Origin: Bartonella senegalensis OS02
Lineage (GTDB): Bacteria; Pseudomonadota; Alphaproteobacteria; Rhizobiales; Rhizobiaceae
NCBI RefSeq assembly: GCF_000312545.1
Contig: NZ_HE997542.1
Location: 96,095-160,094, forward strand
Direction: 5' to 3'
Length of the DNA: 64,000 nt
Shown here one piece after another: positions 1 to 11,200 of the stretch. The notes below the pieces were generated by a model. That model saw only the letters and a program-made list of their open reading frames with translations, made no database searches and was not told the DNA's origin. The position numbers and the translations under genes are program-made. Every line of letters starts with the position of its first letter. The stretch's first letter is position 1.

Positions 1-75
1 ATGGGGCAGTCTTTTCAAATTCATAATCCCAATGCTGTTTCATCATGCGGTTGCGGTGTAAGTTTTTCGATTTAG
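1..75 (+). CDS. Iron-sulfur cluster assembly/insertion protein, C-terminal end only
   Basis: The window opens inside this gene. The last 24 codons are readable and end at a TAG at 73-75. They carry the CGCG motif (Cys16 and Cys18 of the visible part) after an NPNA stretch and before a short SF-type tail. This is the usual C-terminus of HesB/IscA-type carriers (ErpA, SufA, IscA), where the two cysteines help hold the Fe-S cluster passed to apo-proteins in the cytosol. Which family member it is cannot be decided from the tail. The next gene begins close downstream. Confidence 0.8.
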   Translation: MGQSFQIHNPNAVSSCGCGVSFSI

Positions 76-135
76 AATGGTGACTTTGTGGTATTGTTTC
101 TTGAAAAGATTATCGCTTTGGTCAACAATGCAGAA

Positions 136-1107
136 ATGGCTATTCTTACAAAAATATGGCGCCGATGTTTGTGGTTAGGCGTGACATTTATTCTTTCAGT
201 GATTTGGAGTCATCATGCTTTTTCTCAGGAAGGGGGAGAGCAGAAGCGTCAACAAGAACAATCAAGAAGTTTTATTTTAAAATCTCAAAACACTGAAAAA
301 GAAAATTTAGTTTCTCAGACCCAACTCATATTGCATGCTCGGTTAACAAATAGCAGTGAAAATATTGTAAAAGGACTTGTATGGCGGGTGTATGCTCCTA
401 TCCTAGGGGTTGATAATAAATTACCACTGATTGCAACTTATGAGGGGGGGAGCGCACGTTTTGATTTAGAACCAGGAAGTTATCTTGTTCATGTTTCCTT
501 TGGTCATGCAAGTGCGTTGCGCCATGTAAACTTAGAAAATGGAAAGAGCCTTGTTCAAAATTTTAATCTTGATGCTGGTGGTATTATTTTAAATGCTACA
601 TTATTAAATGGTGCAGTTAATGAAAAGGAGTTACGCTTTACCATCTATGAGGATGAGAAAGAAAACGATGATACGGGTGTGATTCTATCAAATATTAAAC
701 CTCATTCTATTGTACGTTTGAAAGCTGGTCGCTATCATGTTGCTTCCCATTATGGTTCCATTAATGCTGTTGTTCGTTCGGATATCCAAGTGGATGCCGG
801 TAAAATTACGGAAGTCACTCTTGAACATCAGGCAGCTCAAATCGTTTTAAGATTGGTACGGCAAGAAGGAGGAGAAGCGCTTGCCGATACAAGTTGGTCT
901 ATCACCAATGATTCTGGTGATATCATTTACGAAACAGTTGGTGCTTATGTTTCGCTGGTGTTAGCTGAGGGGGAGTATATTGCAGTTGCTAAAAATAAAG
1001 ATCAAATTTATCAAAAGGTTTTTTCGGTTGTTTCTGGCCGTGATGAAGATATAAATGTGGTGGCGAAAGCACAAAATATGCAACAAATTAATGAAGAAAT
1101 CGATTAA
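136..1107 (+). CDS. Exported protein of unknown function with repeated beta-sandwich-like modules
   Basis: I do not recognise a named family. I prefer the ATG at 136 (323 residues) over an in-frame GTG at 88, because it places a basic start and a hydrophobic stretch (about residues 10-27) directly at the N-terminus, followed by an AFSQ-like signal peptidase site. The mature part seems built of two or three related modules. Each has a phrase of the type 'L-x-PG-x-Y-x-V-x-V' or 'L-x-AG-x-Y-x-V' followed by a 'V-x-L-x-x-G-K' strand, which suggests carboxypeptidase-regulatory-like beta sandwiches. It is probably periplasmic. It sits between an Fe-S carrier and ccdA, which gives no clear functional hint. 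Confidence 0.7.
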   Translation: MAILTKIWRRCLWLGVTFILSVIWSHHAFSQEGGEQKRQQEQSRSFILKSQNTEKENLVSQTQLILHARLTNSSENIVKGLVWRVYAPILGVDNKLPLIATYEGGSARFDLEPGSYLVHVSFGHASALRHVNLENGKSLVQNFNLDAGGIILNATLLNGAVNEKELRFTIYEDEKENDDTGVILSNIKPHSIVRLKAGRYHVASHYGSINAVVRSDIQVDAGKITEVTLEHQAAQIVLRLVRQEGGEALADTSWSITNDSGDIIYETVGAYVSLVLAEGEYIAVAKNKDQIYQKVFSVVSGRDEDINVVAKAQNMQQINEEID

Positions 1108-1153
1108 TGCTTGTGCATGTGCATAAACTATTATGGAAAGCGGATAGAGAGTT

Positions 1154-1942
1154 TTGGTTGTAGAAATTTCGACAATTGGTGTATTTTTTGCTGGTGCACT
1201 CTCTTTTTTATCACCGTGTGTTTTGCCGTTAGTTCCTCCTTATTTGTGCTATATGGCAGGTATTGGTATTGATGATTTTCGTTCAGAAAACCCTAAGGGG
1301 AGAGTGTTTATACGGTGGGCGCTGTTATCTTCTGTTCTTACCTTTGTGCTGGGGTTTACAACCGTTTTTGTTGCTTTAGGTGCTAGTGCAAGCACAATTG
1401 GAAAGTTTCTTACTTATTATCGTGATTGGTTTGCACTCGCTGCTGGAATTGTTATTGTTATTTTTGGTTTGAACTTTTTGGGTCTTTTAAAAATTGCTTT
1501 TTTATTTCGTGAAGCACGTTTTCAAACGCTCAAAACGCCTTCTGGTCCTTTAGGCGCTTACATTATTGGTTTAGCTTTTGCATTTGGTTGGACACCTTGT
1601 ATTGGTCCGATTTTAGGACCCGTTATCACACTTGCTGGAACAAAAGAAACCGTGGGTGAGGGAGCTGTTCTTTTAGGGGTTTATGCTTTAGGTCTTGGTG
1701 TACCTTTTTTGATGGCAGCTTTATTCTCAAGCAGCTTTATGAGATTTTTAGGAGCTTTTCGTATTCATTTAGGGAAAGTTGAAAAAATTATTGGTATTTT
1801 TTTGATTGTTACGGGTGTTTTATTTTTAACAGGTTCTATGCAGGATTTTTCATTTTGGCTTTTGGAACATTATCCTTCGTTGAATAAGATTGAAGCTGTT
1901 CATTGGCATGATATTATGAGTTTTTTAGGATTTTCTCGTTAG
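1154..1942 (+). CDS. ccdA: Cytochrome c biogenesis protein CcdA (thiol-disulfide transmembrane transporter)
   Basis: CcdA carries reducing equivalents from cytoplasmic thioredoxin across the inner membrane to periplasmic thiol partners used in cytochrome c maturation. The 262-residue length and about six hydrophobic segments fit the short CcdA family. The two redox cysteines are visible: Cys22 in [11 protein letters not shown] in the first membrane segment and Cys149 in [13 protein letters not shown] in the fourth. The start is a TTG at 1154; I see no better in-frame start near the first helix. The gene ends one base before the weak TTG that opens the glmU frame, so the two are probably co-transcribed. 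Confidence 0.93.
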   Translation: MVVEISTIGVFFAGALSFLSPCVLPLVPPYLCYMAGIGIDDFRSENPKGRVFIRWALLSSVLTFVLGFTTVFVALGASASTIGKFLTYYRDWFALAAGIVIVIFGLNFLGLLKIAFLFREARFQTLKTPSGPLGAYIIGLAFAFGWTPCIGPILGPVITLAGTKETVGEGAVLLGVYALGLGVPFLMAALFSSSFMRFLGAFRIHLGKVEKIIGIFLIVTGVLFLTGSMQDFSFWLLEHYPSLNKIEAVHWHDIMSFLGFSR

Positions 1943-1958
1943 TTTGGTGAATTTTGTG

Positions 1959-3305
1959 ATGAGAAGTTGTCTTTCTATTGTTCTTGCAGCAGGTGAGGGG
2001 ACGCGTATGAAATCCTCGCTTCCTAAAGTGCTTCATAAAATTGCTGGATTGCCGCTTATCTGCCACGTCATAAAACAAATAGAATTCGCCGGTGCTTCAC
2101 AATTAGCAGTCGTTGTGGGGTGTGGGGCTAAGGATGTCACTGAAATTGTTCAGTCATTTGTAAAAAATACAATGATTTTTGAACAAAAAGAGCGTTTAGG
2201 AACGGCACATGCTGTTTTATCTGCTCGCGCAGCTCTGCAAAAAGGGGTGGATGATGTGCTTATTGTTTTTGGTGATACTCCTTTGATTGAGCAAGATTCA
2301 TTGCTGAAAATTCGTGCACAACTTGCTACTGGAGCAGATGTGGTTGTTGCTGGTTTTCGGGCTCAAAATCCAACCGGTTATGGGCGTCTGCTTGAGAAAA
2401 ATGGTAAACTTATTGCAATTGTAGAAGAAAAAGATGCGAGCGATGAAGAAAAAAAGCTCTCTTTTTGTAATGGTGGGATATTGGCTCTTCAAGGAAAGCA
2501 TGCACTTTCTCTTTTAGAGAAGGTTGGTAATAACAATGCGAAGCAAGAATATTATCTCACAGATATTGTTTCTCTTGCAGCATGTGAAGGATTAGATATT
2601 CGTATTGTTGAAGTGCCTTTTGAAAATATTGTTGGGATTAATAATTGTTTTGAACTTTCTGAAGCTGATGCTTTGTGGCAAAAACGGAAAGTGCGCGATT
2701 TAATGTTGGCTGGTGTGACAATTCTTAAACCAGAGACGGTTTATTTTTCTTATGATACAGAGATTGAACCTGGTGTTATAATTGAGCCAAATGTTTATTT
2801 TGGATTAGGGGTGAGAGTACACTCTGGTGCAGTTATTCATGCATTTAGTTATCTAGAGGGTGCTGTGGTTGGTACAGATGCGCGAATTGGACCCTATGCA
2901 CGTCTGCGACCTGGAACAGAGTTGGCAGGATCGGTAAAGATTGGAAACTTTTGTGAAGTCAAAAAAGCTAAAATAGGAAAAGGCTCCAAGATTAATCATT
3001 TGAGTTATATTGGCGATGCAGAAATCGGAGCACAGGTCAATGTTGGAGCTGGAACTATTACTTGCAATTATGACGGATTTCATAAACATAAAATTATGAT
3101 TGGTAATCACACTTTCATCGGATCTAATTCCGCACTTGTTTCTCCATTAATGATAGGAGATGGCTCTTATATCGCTTCAGGCAGTGTGATCACTGAGGAT
3201 GTTCCTGTGAACAGTATAGCTTTGGGGCGTGCACGACAAGTGACGAAAAGGGATTATGCAACGAAATTGCGTGCACGTTTATCAGAAAATCAACAGAAAA
3301 AGTGA
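1959..3305 (+). CDS. glmU: Bifunctional N-acetylglucosamine-1-phosphate uridyltransferase / glucosamine-1-phosphate acetyltransferase
   Basis: GlmU acetylates glucosamine-1-phosphate and then couples it to UTP, giving UDP-GlcNAc for peptidoglycan and lipid A. The N-terminal pyrophosphorylase domain shows the nucleotide-binding [11 protein letters not shown] signature at about residues 8-18. The C-terminal half is a left-handed beta helix of hexapeptide repeats, with the acetyltransferase region around [14 protein letters not shown] and [12 protein letters not shown] chose the ATG at 1959 (448 residues), which puts [11 protein letters not shown] at the N-terminus as in relatives; a TTG at 1944 would add five residues. 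glmS, which makes the precursor, follows 172 bases later on the same strand. Confidence 0.95.
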   Translation: MRSCLSIVLAAGEGTRMKSSLPKVLHKIAGLPLICHVIKQIEFAGASQLAVVVGCGAKDVTEIVQSFVKNTMIFEQKERLGTAHAVLSARAALQKGVDDVLIVFGDTPLIEQDSLLKIRAQLATGADVVVAGFRAQNPTGYGRLLEKNGKLIAIVEEKDASDEEKKLSFCNGGILALQGKHALSLLEKVGNNNAKQEYYLTDIVSLAACEGLDIRIVEVPFENIVGINNCFELSEADALWQKRKVRDLMLAGVTILKPETVYFSYDTEIEPGVIIEPNVYFGLGVRVHSGAVIHAFSYLEGAVVGTDARIGPYARLRPGTELAGSVKIGNFCEVKKAKIGKGSKINHLSYIGDAEIGAQVNVGAGTITCNYDGFHKHKIMIGNHTFIGSNSALVSPLMIGDGSYIASGSVITEDVPVNSIALGRARQVTKRDYATKLRARLSENQQKK

Positions 3306-3477
3306 TCATTTTTACGCTATTTTTCTTTGTTTTATGGTGATCTAAAATTTTGTAAGGGGCTTTTTAGATATTCCCTGCATATCTATATGATTTATTTGAT
3401 ATCTGAGAGTTTTGAAGGAAGATAATTAATTGTTTTATGAGATGATATAAATCTCAGATATAAGTTGGAGCTTTTTA

Positions 3478-5301
3478 ATGTGTGGGATTATCGGAATTCT
3501 TGGAAAAAAATGTGTTACATCCTCTTTGGTTGAGGGGTTAAAGCGCCTTGAGTATAGAGGGTATGATTCATCTGGTATCGCAACAGTTCATAATGGGCGT
3601 CTTTATCGTGTACGGGCTGAAGGGAAGCTTGTTCATTTAGAAGAAAAATTACAGAAAACGCCTTTAAAAGGAAATTTAGGGATTGGTCATACGCGTTGGG
3701 CTACGCATGGAGTTGCTGTGGAGCGGAATGCTCATCCTCATGTAACGGAACGGCTTGCGATTGTTCATAATGGTATTATTGAAAATTTTGTAGAATTGCA
3801 AAAAGAACTCATTGAGGATGGTTATAGCTTTGAAACAGAGACGGATACAGAGGTCATTGCTCATTTAATTACGCGCGCGTTGAAAAAAGGTCTTTCTCCG
3901 CAAGAAGCAATACGCACAAGTTGGAAACGATTGCGGGGGGCTTTTGCTATTGTTGTTATTTTTGAAGGTGAAGACAATCTTATGATTGCTGCTCGTTCTG
4001 GTCCTCCGCTGGCAATTGGCTATGGAAAAGATGCGTTTTTTGTCGGATCTGATGCAATTGCGTTGGCTCCATTTGTAGATCGCGTCAGCTATATGGAAGA
4101 TGGGGATTGGGCCGTTCTAACACGGGAAAGTGTAACAATTTACGATGCAGACAATCAACCGGTAAAACGCTCTATTACACCCTTATTTGAAGGGGCTTTA
4201 TTGGTTTCTAAGGGAAATCATCGCCATTTCATGCACAAGGAAATGTTTGAACAGCCTGAAGTTATTTCTCATAATTTGGCGCATTACCTTGATCTTGGCA
4301 ATTATACGGTTCGCTCGTTTCAAAAATTGATTGATTGGAAGAAAATTAAGAGGATACTCTTTGCGAGTTGTGGAACAGCTTATTATTCAACTTTAGTTGC
4401 ACGCTATTGGTTTGAGAGTTTTGCTGCTTTAAGTGTTGATAATGATGTTGCTTCAGAATTTCGTTATCGTGAACCTCCTATCAATTCTGATGTTTTGTCG
4501 GTGTTTGTCTCTCAATCTGGTGAAACAGCTGATACATTGGCGTCTTTGCGTTATTGTCGCGAACATGGTGTCAAAACAGCAACAATTGTCAATGTTGAGC
4601 AATCAACAATGGCAAGGGAGGCTGATTTTGTTTTACCAACACGAGCAGGTCCAGAAATTGGTGTGGCTTCAACAAAAGCTTTTACTTGTCAATTGGCTAC
4701 CCTTGCTGCAATGGCGCTTGATGCTGCTAAGCAACGTGGATCCCTTTCAGAGCAATCAGAACATCAGTTTGTTCAGCAATTGGCAGAAGTTCCTAGGATG
4801 TTCAATGAGGTTTTAAAGCTAGATAATAAAATTGAACAGATTTGTCGCAATTTAGTAAATGTAAAAGGTGTTCTTTATCTAGGGCGTGGTACTTCTTATC
4901 CAATTGCGTTAGAAGGCGCGCTTAAACTGAAGGAGCTTTCTTATATTCATGCAGAAGGTTATGCAGCGGGTGAGTTAAAACATGGGCCGATTGCATTGGT
5001 GGATGATGCACTACCTGTTATTGTTGTAGCACCTTATGATCGGTGGTTTGAAAAGACTTGTTCTAATATGCAAGAAGTAGCAGCGCGCAATGGTCGTATT
5101 ATTTTGATAACTGATAAAAGAGGGGCAGAGGCAGTTCATCTTGATACTTTGTCAACGATTGTTTTGCCGAATATTCCAGAATTTATTGCGCCTATTATTT
5201 ATGCTTTACCCATTCAGTTAATTGCTTATCACACAGCTGTTTTACTAGGAACCGATGTTGATCAACCGCGTAATTTAGCAAAATCAGTCACTGTTGAGTG
5301 A
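3478..5301 (+). CDS. glmS: Glutamine-fructose-6-phosphate aminotransferase (isomerizing)
   Basis: GlmS makes glucosamine-6-phosphate from fructose-6-phosphate and glutamine, the first step toward UDP-GlcNAc. The protein starts MCGIIGI, so removal of Met exposes the catalytic Cys1 of the class II glutaminase domain. ERNAHPH and the GNLGIGHTRWATHG stretch belong to the same domain. Two SIS sugar-isomerase domains follow (for example SCGTAYYST and SQSGETADT), and the C-terminus is the typical NLAKSVTVE. The 607 residues match the family. No glmS ribozyme-like leader is evident in the 172-base upstream region, as expected outside Gram-positives. Confidence 0.97.
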   Translation: MCGIIGILGKKCVTSSLVEGLKRLEYRGYDSSGIATVHNGRLYRVRAEGKLVHLEEKLQKTPLKGNLGIGHTRWATHGVAVERNAHPHVTERLAIVHNGIIENFVELQKELIEDGYSFETETDTEVIAHLITRALKKGLSPQEAIRTSWKRLRGAFAIVVIFEGEDNLMIAARSGPPLAIGYGKDAFFVGSDAIALAPFVDRVSYMEDGDWAVLTRESVTIYDADNQPVKRSITPLFEGALLVSKGNHRHFMHKEMFEQPEVISHNLAHYLDLGNYTVRSFQKLIDWKKIKRILFASCGTAYYSTLVARYWFESFAALSVDNDVASEFRYREPPINSDVLSVFVSQSGETADTLASLRYCREHGVKTATIVNVEQSTMAREADFVLPTRAGPEIGVASTKAFTCQLATLAAMALDAAKQRGSLSEQSEHQFVQQLAEVPRMFNEVLKLDNKIEQICRNLVNVKGVLYLGRGTSYPIALEGALKLKELSYIHAEGYAAGELKHGPIALVDDALPVIVVAPYDRWFEKTCSNMQEVAARNGRIILITDKRGAEAVHLDTLSTIVLPNIPEFIAPIIYALPIQLIAYHTAVLLGTDVDQPRNLAKSVTVE

Positions 5302-5728
5302 AAAGAGGTATTTTGGAACTTTGGGAAAATGATTAAGAAGATAAAAAATTAATTGATTAATGATGATTTATTTCTTTCCTTCTTGAATGAGGACATTAAA
5401 GACAGGAACATTTTCCTATTTTTCCCTTCCTGTTTTAGAATTAAAAGATGTTTTTTTGTGCATGTCACAAAAGAGAGGGAATGCGTGAAGAGGCAACAAT
5501 TTATAAAAGATCTCTTTACTCTTTATTTTAAATATTTTTTTTCACATGCCAACTCTGTTTATGATGTGCGGTTGAGTGAATTTTATTGATTTAATATAAG
5601 GGGATTTGAGATGGAAAAATCTTAGAATATTCGGAGAGAATCTAATAGGAAAAATGATAAATTATCTTTATAATCAATGTTCTATTGTAAATATTTAAGG
5701 TTTTAATTTCTATCGAATTGTTTTTTTG
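5302..5728. other. 427-base spacer between glmS and recG
   Basis: This is AT-rich intergenic sequence between the converging ends of glmS and recG. Apart from a possible terminator hairpin at 5402-5436 I see nothing convincing. A 78-codon open frame here has no recognisable family and biased, low-complexity composition, so I do not call it a gene. Confidence 0.6.
5402..5436 (+). terminator. Possible glmS terminator
   Basis: The inverted repeat ACAGGAA (5402-5408) / TTCCTGT (5427-5433) is followed by a short T run to 5436. The loop of 18 bases is long and the stem is only 7 bp, so this is a tentative call. It lies 100 bases after the glmS stop codon. Confidence 0.35.
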
Positions 5729-7837
5729 TTATCCTGCTCGTAGTAGGCGCATAGCGTCGTCGTGGTCGAAAAGATAAAGGAGCAAACGTAAAGCTTGTCC
5801 TTGTTCTGAAGAAAGGTGAGGATCGCGTTGTAAAAATAAACGTGCTTCTCTTCTTGCAAGTGATAAAAGATCACTATGGACTGCAAGGTTTGCTATGCGG
5901 AATTCAGGCATACCAGATTGTCGTGTTCCTAAAAGCTCTCCTTCTCCTCGCAAACGCCAGTCTTCTTCTGCAATTTTAAAACCATCTTCTGTACTCCGTA
6001 TAATATTAAGGCGTGTTGCAGCCATTTTTGTCAATGGATCTTTGTAGAGCAAAATACAGGAGGATTTTTTTTCTCCTCGTCCAACACGTCCACGCAATTG
6101 GTGCAGTTGTGAAAGCCCAAAATGTTCTGCATGTTCGATGATGATGATCGAGGCATCTGGAATATCTACTCCTACTTCAATGACCGTAGTTGCAACTAAA
6201 ATACGTATGTTACCGCATTTAAAAGATGCCATAGCTGCTTCTTTTTCATCCGTCGACATTTTTCCATGTATCATACCAACAGAGATTCCAAATCGCTCTT
6301 GGAGCATAGCAAAACGACTTTCAATGGAAGTGAGTTCAAGAGTTGTCGATTCTTCTACTAAAGGACAAATCCAATAGAGCTTTTCACCTTTTTCTAAGGC
6401 AATAGCAATTCGTTCTATGAGTTCGTCAATACGTTTTAAAGAAAGTATTGCTGTTGTAATTGGTTGTCGTCCTATTGGTTTTTCAGTAATTTTGGAAACA
6501 TCCATATCACCAAAAGCTGTCAAGACTAATGTACGTGGAATTGGAGTGGCGGTCATTACCAGCATATCCGGTTTATGACCTTTTGCTGTAAGAGCAAGGC
6601 GTTGATGTACCCCAAAACGATGTTGTTCATCAATAATGGCTAAAGCAAGATTATGATAAGTGACATTATCTTGTATGAGGGCATGGGTTCCGATAATAAG
6701 AGAGGCCTGGCCTGATAAAATATCGTTCAAGATCTTTGTACGCAATTTGCCTTTTTCTCGTCCGGTTAAAAGAATTGTTTGCAATCCGATCTTTTCAGCA
6801 AGAGGTGCAATTGTTGCGAAATGTTGCCTGGCAAGAACTTCTGTGGGGGTCATTAAAGCTGACTGTCCTCTATTTTCAGCAATTTGTAGCATTGCCATGA
6901 ATGCAACAATGGTTTTGCCTGCCCCTACATCACCTTGTAGAAGCCTTAACATTGGTTCTGGTGAAGCAAGATCGTTGGCAATATCTTCTATTGCTTTTGT
7001 TTGTTCCTTTGTAAGTTCGAAAGGGAGAGTTTTTAACAATTTTTCAGTGTAAGTTCCTGTTGGTGGTCGAGAGGTTCCTACAAGAGATTTAGTTTTCAAA
7101 CGCACGAGCCCAAGAGCTAATTGACAAGCGAGCAATTCATCATAGGCAAGACGTTTGCGTGCTGTACTTTCTAAAATTAAATCATCGGGATCAATGGGGG
7201 CATGGATGCGACGTAAAGCAACAGAAAAAGAAGAAAAATTTTGCTGTTTTTTGACGCTTTCCCCTATCCATTCTGGTAAGAGAGGAACATATTCAAGGGC
7301 GTTTTGTATTGTACGCCTTAGCGTTTTTGCTGATAGTCCAGCAGTAGAAGGGTAGATAGGTTCGATCAAGGGCATCTGGTTTGATTGCTCAGTTGGAGCG
7401 ATATGATCGGGGTGTACCATAGAAAGTTGTCCGTTAAATCGTTCAACTTTACCGGATACAATAACTTTTTTTCCTTCTGGGAGTTGTTTTTTTAGCCAAA
7501 CGGACTGGGCATGAAAAAACACCAAATTTATTTTTCCTGTTTGATCATGAGCGCTAACACGGTATGGTAATCGGTTACGGCCAATGGGAGGTGGATGATG
7601 TTGATCAACAATAATTTCAAGAGTTACGGTGTTCCCTTCTTGTGCAAAAGCAATATTGGGCCGCATTCTACGGTCTATAACGGAATGAGGCATTAACTGA
7701 AGAAGGTCAAGAATGGTTGGTTCACCTTGTGTAGCGCTAATGTTTAAGACTTTGGCAAGTAAGCCACATATCTTGGGGCTTATTCTTGGCAGAGTGCGTA
7801 CAGAGGTAAAAAGAGGACGAATAAGGTCTGGAATCAT
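5729..7837 (-). CDS. recG: ATP-dependent DNA helicase RecG
   Basis: RecG remodels stalled replication forks and branch-migrates recombination intermediates. The 702-residue protein has the expected order: an N-terminal wedge/OB domain (VSGKVERFNGQLSMVHPDHI region), then a superfamily 2 helicase core with Walker A GDVGAGKT, the DEQHRFG box II and the TATPIPRT motif III. A C-terminal helicase half follows, including the QLRGRVGRG motif VI. I prefer the ATG at 7837, giving an MIPDLIRPLF start; a TTG at 7843 adds two residues. It is transcribed alone, convergent with glmS and divergent from dnaE. Confidence 0.96.
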   Translation of the reverse strand: MIPDLIRPLFTSVRTLPRISPKICGLLAKVLNISATQGEPTILDLLQLMPHSVIDRRMRPNIAFAQEGNTVTLEIIVDQHHPPPIGRNRLPYRVSAHDQTGKINLVFFHAQSVWLKKQLPEGKKVIVSGKVERFNGQLSMVHPDHIAPTEQSNQMPLIEPIYPSTAGLSAKTLRRTIQNALEYVPLLPEWIGESVKKQQNFSSFSVALRRIHAPIDPDDLILESTARKRLAYDELLACQLALGLVRLKTKSLVGTSRPPTGTYTEKLLKTLPFELTKEQTKAIEDIANDLASPEPMLRLLQGDVGAGKTIVAFMAMLQIAENRGQSALMTPTEVLARQHFATIAPLAEKIGLQTILLTGREKGKLRTKILNDILSGQASLIIGTHALIQDNVTYHNLALAIIDEQHRFGVHQRLALTAKGHKPDMLVMTATPIPRTLVLTAFGDMDVSKITEKPIGRQPITTAILSLKRIDELIERIAIALEKGEKLYWICPLVEESTTLELTSIESRFAMLQERFGISVGMIHGKMSTDEKEAAMASFKCGNIRILVATTVIEVGVDIPDASIIIIEHAEHFGLSQLHQLRGRVGRGEKKSSCILLYKDPLTKMAATRLNIIRSTEDGFKIAEEDWRLRGEGELLGTRQSGMPEFRIANLAVHSDLLSLARREARLFLQRDPHLSSEQGQALRLLLYLFDHDDAMRLLRAG

Positions 7838-8249
7838 AAGCAAATTTAGCCGGCTCTTTTTGTTTTTTCCAGTGTTTTAAAAGAGTTTTTTGAGGATAAC
7901 ACACTGAATATCATAGGGGAAGTTGCTTTATTGATAGTTTGAGTTTTAAGCATAAAAGTGAAGCTTTAAAGAATGGATACAGTAACACTATAAAAGGAAA
8001 AGTGCTCGTATTCGTACTATTTTATTTATTCTATAAAATTTTCTCCTTTTTATTTTTGTGCGTTTCTTTGTTATGATTTTAGATATTTTCTTGATGGATG
8101 TCTAATATGCAATATAAATAAAATTGAAATGTCTTGCCTTTCTCAGGAGCGGAAGTCTTAAGTTGAATATGATGGGTAAAAATGTTCTCTCTTGTGAGAA
8201 GGAGGAGAGCTGTTATTTGGCATCTATTTTGTAGTGGGAAATTTTCAGA
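7838..8249. other. 412-base divergent promoter region between recG and dnaE
   Basis: This intergenic region must hold promoters for the divergent recG and dnaE genes. I see no confident promoter boxes, RNA gene or conserved small ORF. A 20-codon frame close upstream of dnaE (near 8171) is too short to judge. No recognisable Shine-Dalgarno precedes the GTG start of dnaE. Confidence 0.5.
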
Positions 8250-11200
8250 GTGTCAGAAGATAAAAATAAAATACGGGATGAAAAACAATCTTTTCCTCGC
8301 TTTATTCATTTGAGGGTACACTCAGCTTATTCATTGCTTGAAGGGGCTTTAAAAATTCCACAAATTATTCAACATGCTATTTCAGATCGTACACCAGCGG
8401 TTGCGATTACGGATACGAATAATTTATTTGGTGCTTTAGAATTTTCGCAATATTGTTTTTCGCATGGGATTCAACCTATTATAGGTTGTCAGCTTACAAT
8501 TGACTTTGGAGATGGAAATGATAATCCGCGTTTAGTTAAATGGCGTCATCCTTCCGATTTTTGCTCTCTTATTTTGTTGGCTGCTAGTGAAATCGGTTAT
8601 GCTCATTTGGTTCGTCTTGTTAGTCGTGCTTATCTTGATAAATGCGATACTGATCCTCCCCATATCAAAGCCAATTGGCTGTTATCGCAGAATGAAGGAA
8701 TCATTGCTTTGACTGGCGGGAAAGGGGGGCCTATTAATCTTTCTTTGGCAGAAGAGAGAAATGAGCGTGCTGTTGAACGCTTAACTTATTTGAAAAAGAT
8801 TTTTGCTGATCGCCTTTATGTGGAATTACAGCGGCATGGCTCTTTTGATCAAAAAATAGAAGCTGCACTTATTGAGCTGGCTTATGCACATGAAATTCCT
8901 CTTGTTGCAACAAATGAAGCTTTTTTTCTGAATAGGGAAGGGTATGAAGCCCATGATGCACTGATGGCAGTTGCAGAAGGGCAAATTGTTTCTAATCCAG
9001 ATCGCAAACGTGTGACACCAGATCATTATTTAAAGTCACAAGATGAAATGGTTGCACTGTTTTCTGATCTTCCAGAAGCTTTAGAAAACAGCGTTGAGAT
9101 TGCCTTGCGTTGTCATACTGCTACGCCAACTCGAAAACCAATTTTGCCTCGTTTTATAGAGCAATCTGTTGATGCAAAATTTAGTTTAGAAGAAGAAGAT
9201 AGAGAACTGTTAAATCAGGCTAAAGCTGGTTTAAAAACGCGACTTAAAACAATTGGATTAGCTGAAGGATACGCAATTACAGATTATGAGCAGCGGCTTG
9301 ATTATGAAATTTCAGTTATTACGCGTATGCAATTTTCTGGCTACTTTCTTATTGTTTCGGATTTTATAAAATGGGCAAAAGTCCATGATATTCCGGTTGG
9401 TCCAGGACGTGGCTCTGGTGCTGGTTCGCTTGTTGCTTATGCATTGATGATTACCGATGTTGATCCATTGCGTTTTTCTCTTCTCTTTGAAAGATTTCTC
9501 AATCCAGATCGTGTTTCTATGCCAGATTTTGATATCGACTTTTGTCAAGAACGGCGCGAAGAAGTTATTCGTTATGTTCAAAAAAAATATGGTCGTGATC
9601 AAGTCGCACAAATTATTACCTTTGGTAAATTGCAGGCACGTGCGGTATTGCGTGATGTTGGGCGTGTTTTAGAAGTACCTTATCGTCAAGTGGATTATCT
9701 TACAAAGCTGGTTCCTGCTGCGCCTGGAAGCCAAGTTGAATTGGCTGATGCTATTAAGGATGAACCAAAATTTGAAGAAGAAAAGAAAAAGGATCCCGCT
9801 GTTGGACGCACATTAGATATAGCGCTTCAGTTGGAGGGACTTTATCGTCATGCATCAACCCATGCGGCAGGCATTGTTATCGGTGATCGGCCACTCTCAG
9901 AGCTTATCCCAATGTATCGTGATCCTCGTTCCGATATGCCTGTGACACAATTTAATATGAAATATGTTGAACAGGCTGGGCTGGTAAAATTTGATTTTCT
10001 TGGATTAAAAACGCTGACTGTTTTGAAGATGGCGGTAGATTTTGTTGCACGAAAAGGTATCACAATAGATCTATCAAATATCCCTCTCAATGATGAAGCG
10101 ACTTACGCCATGATGGCACGTGGTGAAACGGTTGGCGTGTTTCAGGTTGAAAGTTCTGGTATGCGTAAGGCGCTTATTGGCATGAAACCAGATCGTATTG
10201 AAGATATTATTGCTCTTGTTGCGCTTTATCGTCCTGGTCCGATGGAGAATATCCCAACCTATAATGCACGCAAACACGGGGAAGAGGAAATTGCTTCTAT
10301 TCATCCTAAAATAGATCATTTGATTAAAGAAACACAAGGCGTTATTGTCTATCAAGAACAGGTGATGCAGATTGCTCAAGTGCTTGCTGGTTATTCGCTT
10401 GGAGAAGCGGATTTATTGCGTCGGGCTATGGGGAAAAAAATCCACGCAGAAATGCAAAAACAGCGTACACGCTTTGTGAATGGAGCTGTTGCTGGTGGTG
10501 TTGATAAGGATCAGGCTGATGTTATCTTTGACCTTTTAGCAAAGTTTGCCGATTATGGTTTTAATAAATCGCACGCTGCTGCTTATGCGATTATTTCTTA
10601 TCAAACAGCTTATATGAAAGCACACCATCCCGTTGAGTTTTTAGCCGCTTCCATGACCTATGATATGATGAATACCGAAAAATTAAATGATTTTCGGCGT
10701 GAGGCATTAAGGTTGGGTATTGAAGTTGTTGCACCTTGTGTACAAACATCACATCGTGTTTTTGAGGTTGGTGATAATTGTATTTATTATTCTCTTGCTG
10801 CCATTAAAGGTGTGGGAGAAGCGGTTGTTGATCATATTGTCGCTTGTCGTGGAAATAAGGTTTTTAAGGATCTAGAAGATTTTTGTGAGCGTATTGATCC
10901 GCGTATTGTTAATAAGCGTGCAATGGAAAGTTTGGTTTGTGCTGGTGCTTTTGATTGTTTTAATATTGCACGTGAGGTTTTATTGGCAAGTCTTGGAACT
11001 CTTCATGCGCGTGCACTTCGCATTCTCGAGAATAATTCTAGCGGACAGACTGATATATTTGGAATAACCAGTGTATTAAAAGAGCCTTTGATTCTATCAC
11101 AAGCCTCTCCTTGGTCACTAGCTGAAAAACTTCATCGAGAATTTCAAGCAATAGGTTTTTACTTTTCTGCTCATCCTCTCGATGAATATCAAGCTATTCT

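Noticed and set aside
3306-3477. glmS ribozyme in the glmS leader
   Set aside because: The 172-base AT-rich leader is too simple and shows no pseudoknot core; such ribozymes are not expected in this group.
5353-5589. 78-codon open frame after glmS
   Set aside because: No recognisable motif, Phe/Cys-rich composition and no good ribosome binding site; a terminator-like hairpin lies inside it.
6660-7052. 130-codon plus-strand frame inside recG
   Set aside because: Antisense to a well-conserved helicase domain; its sequence has no independent family support.
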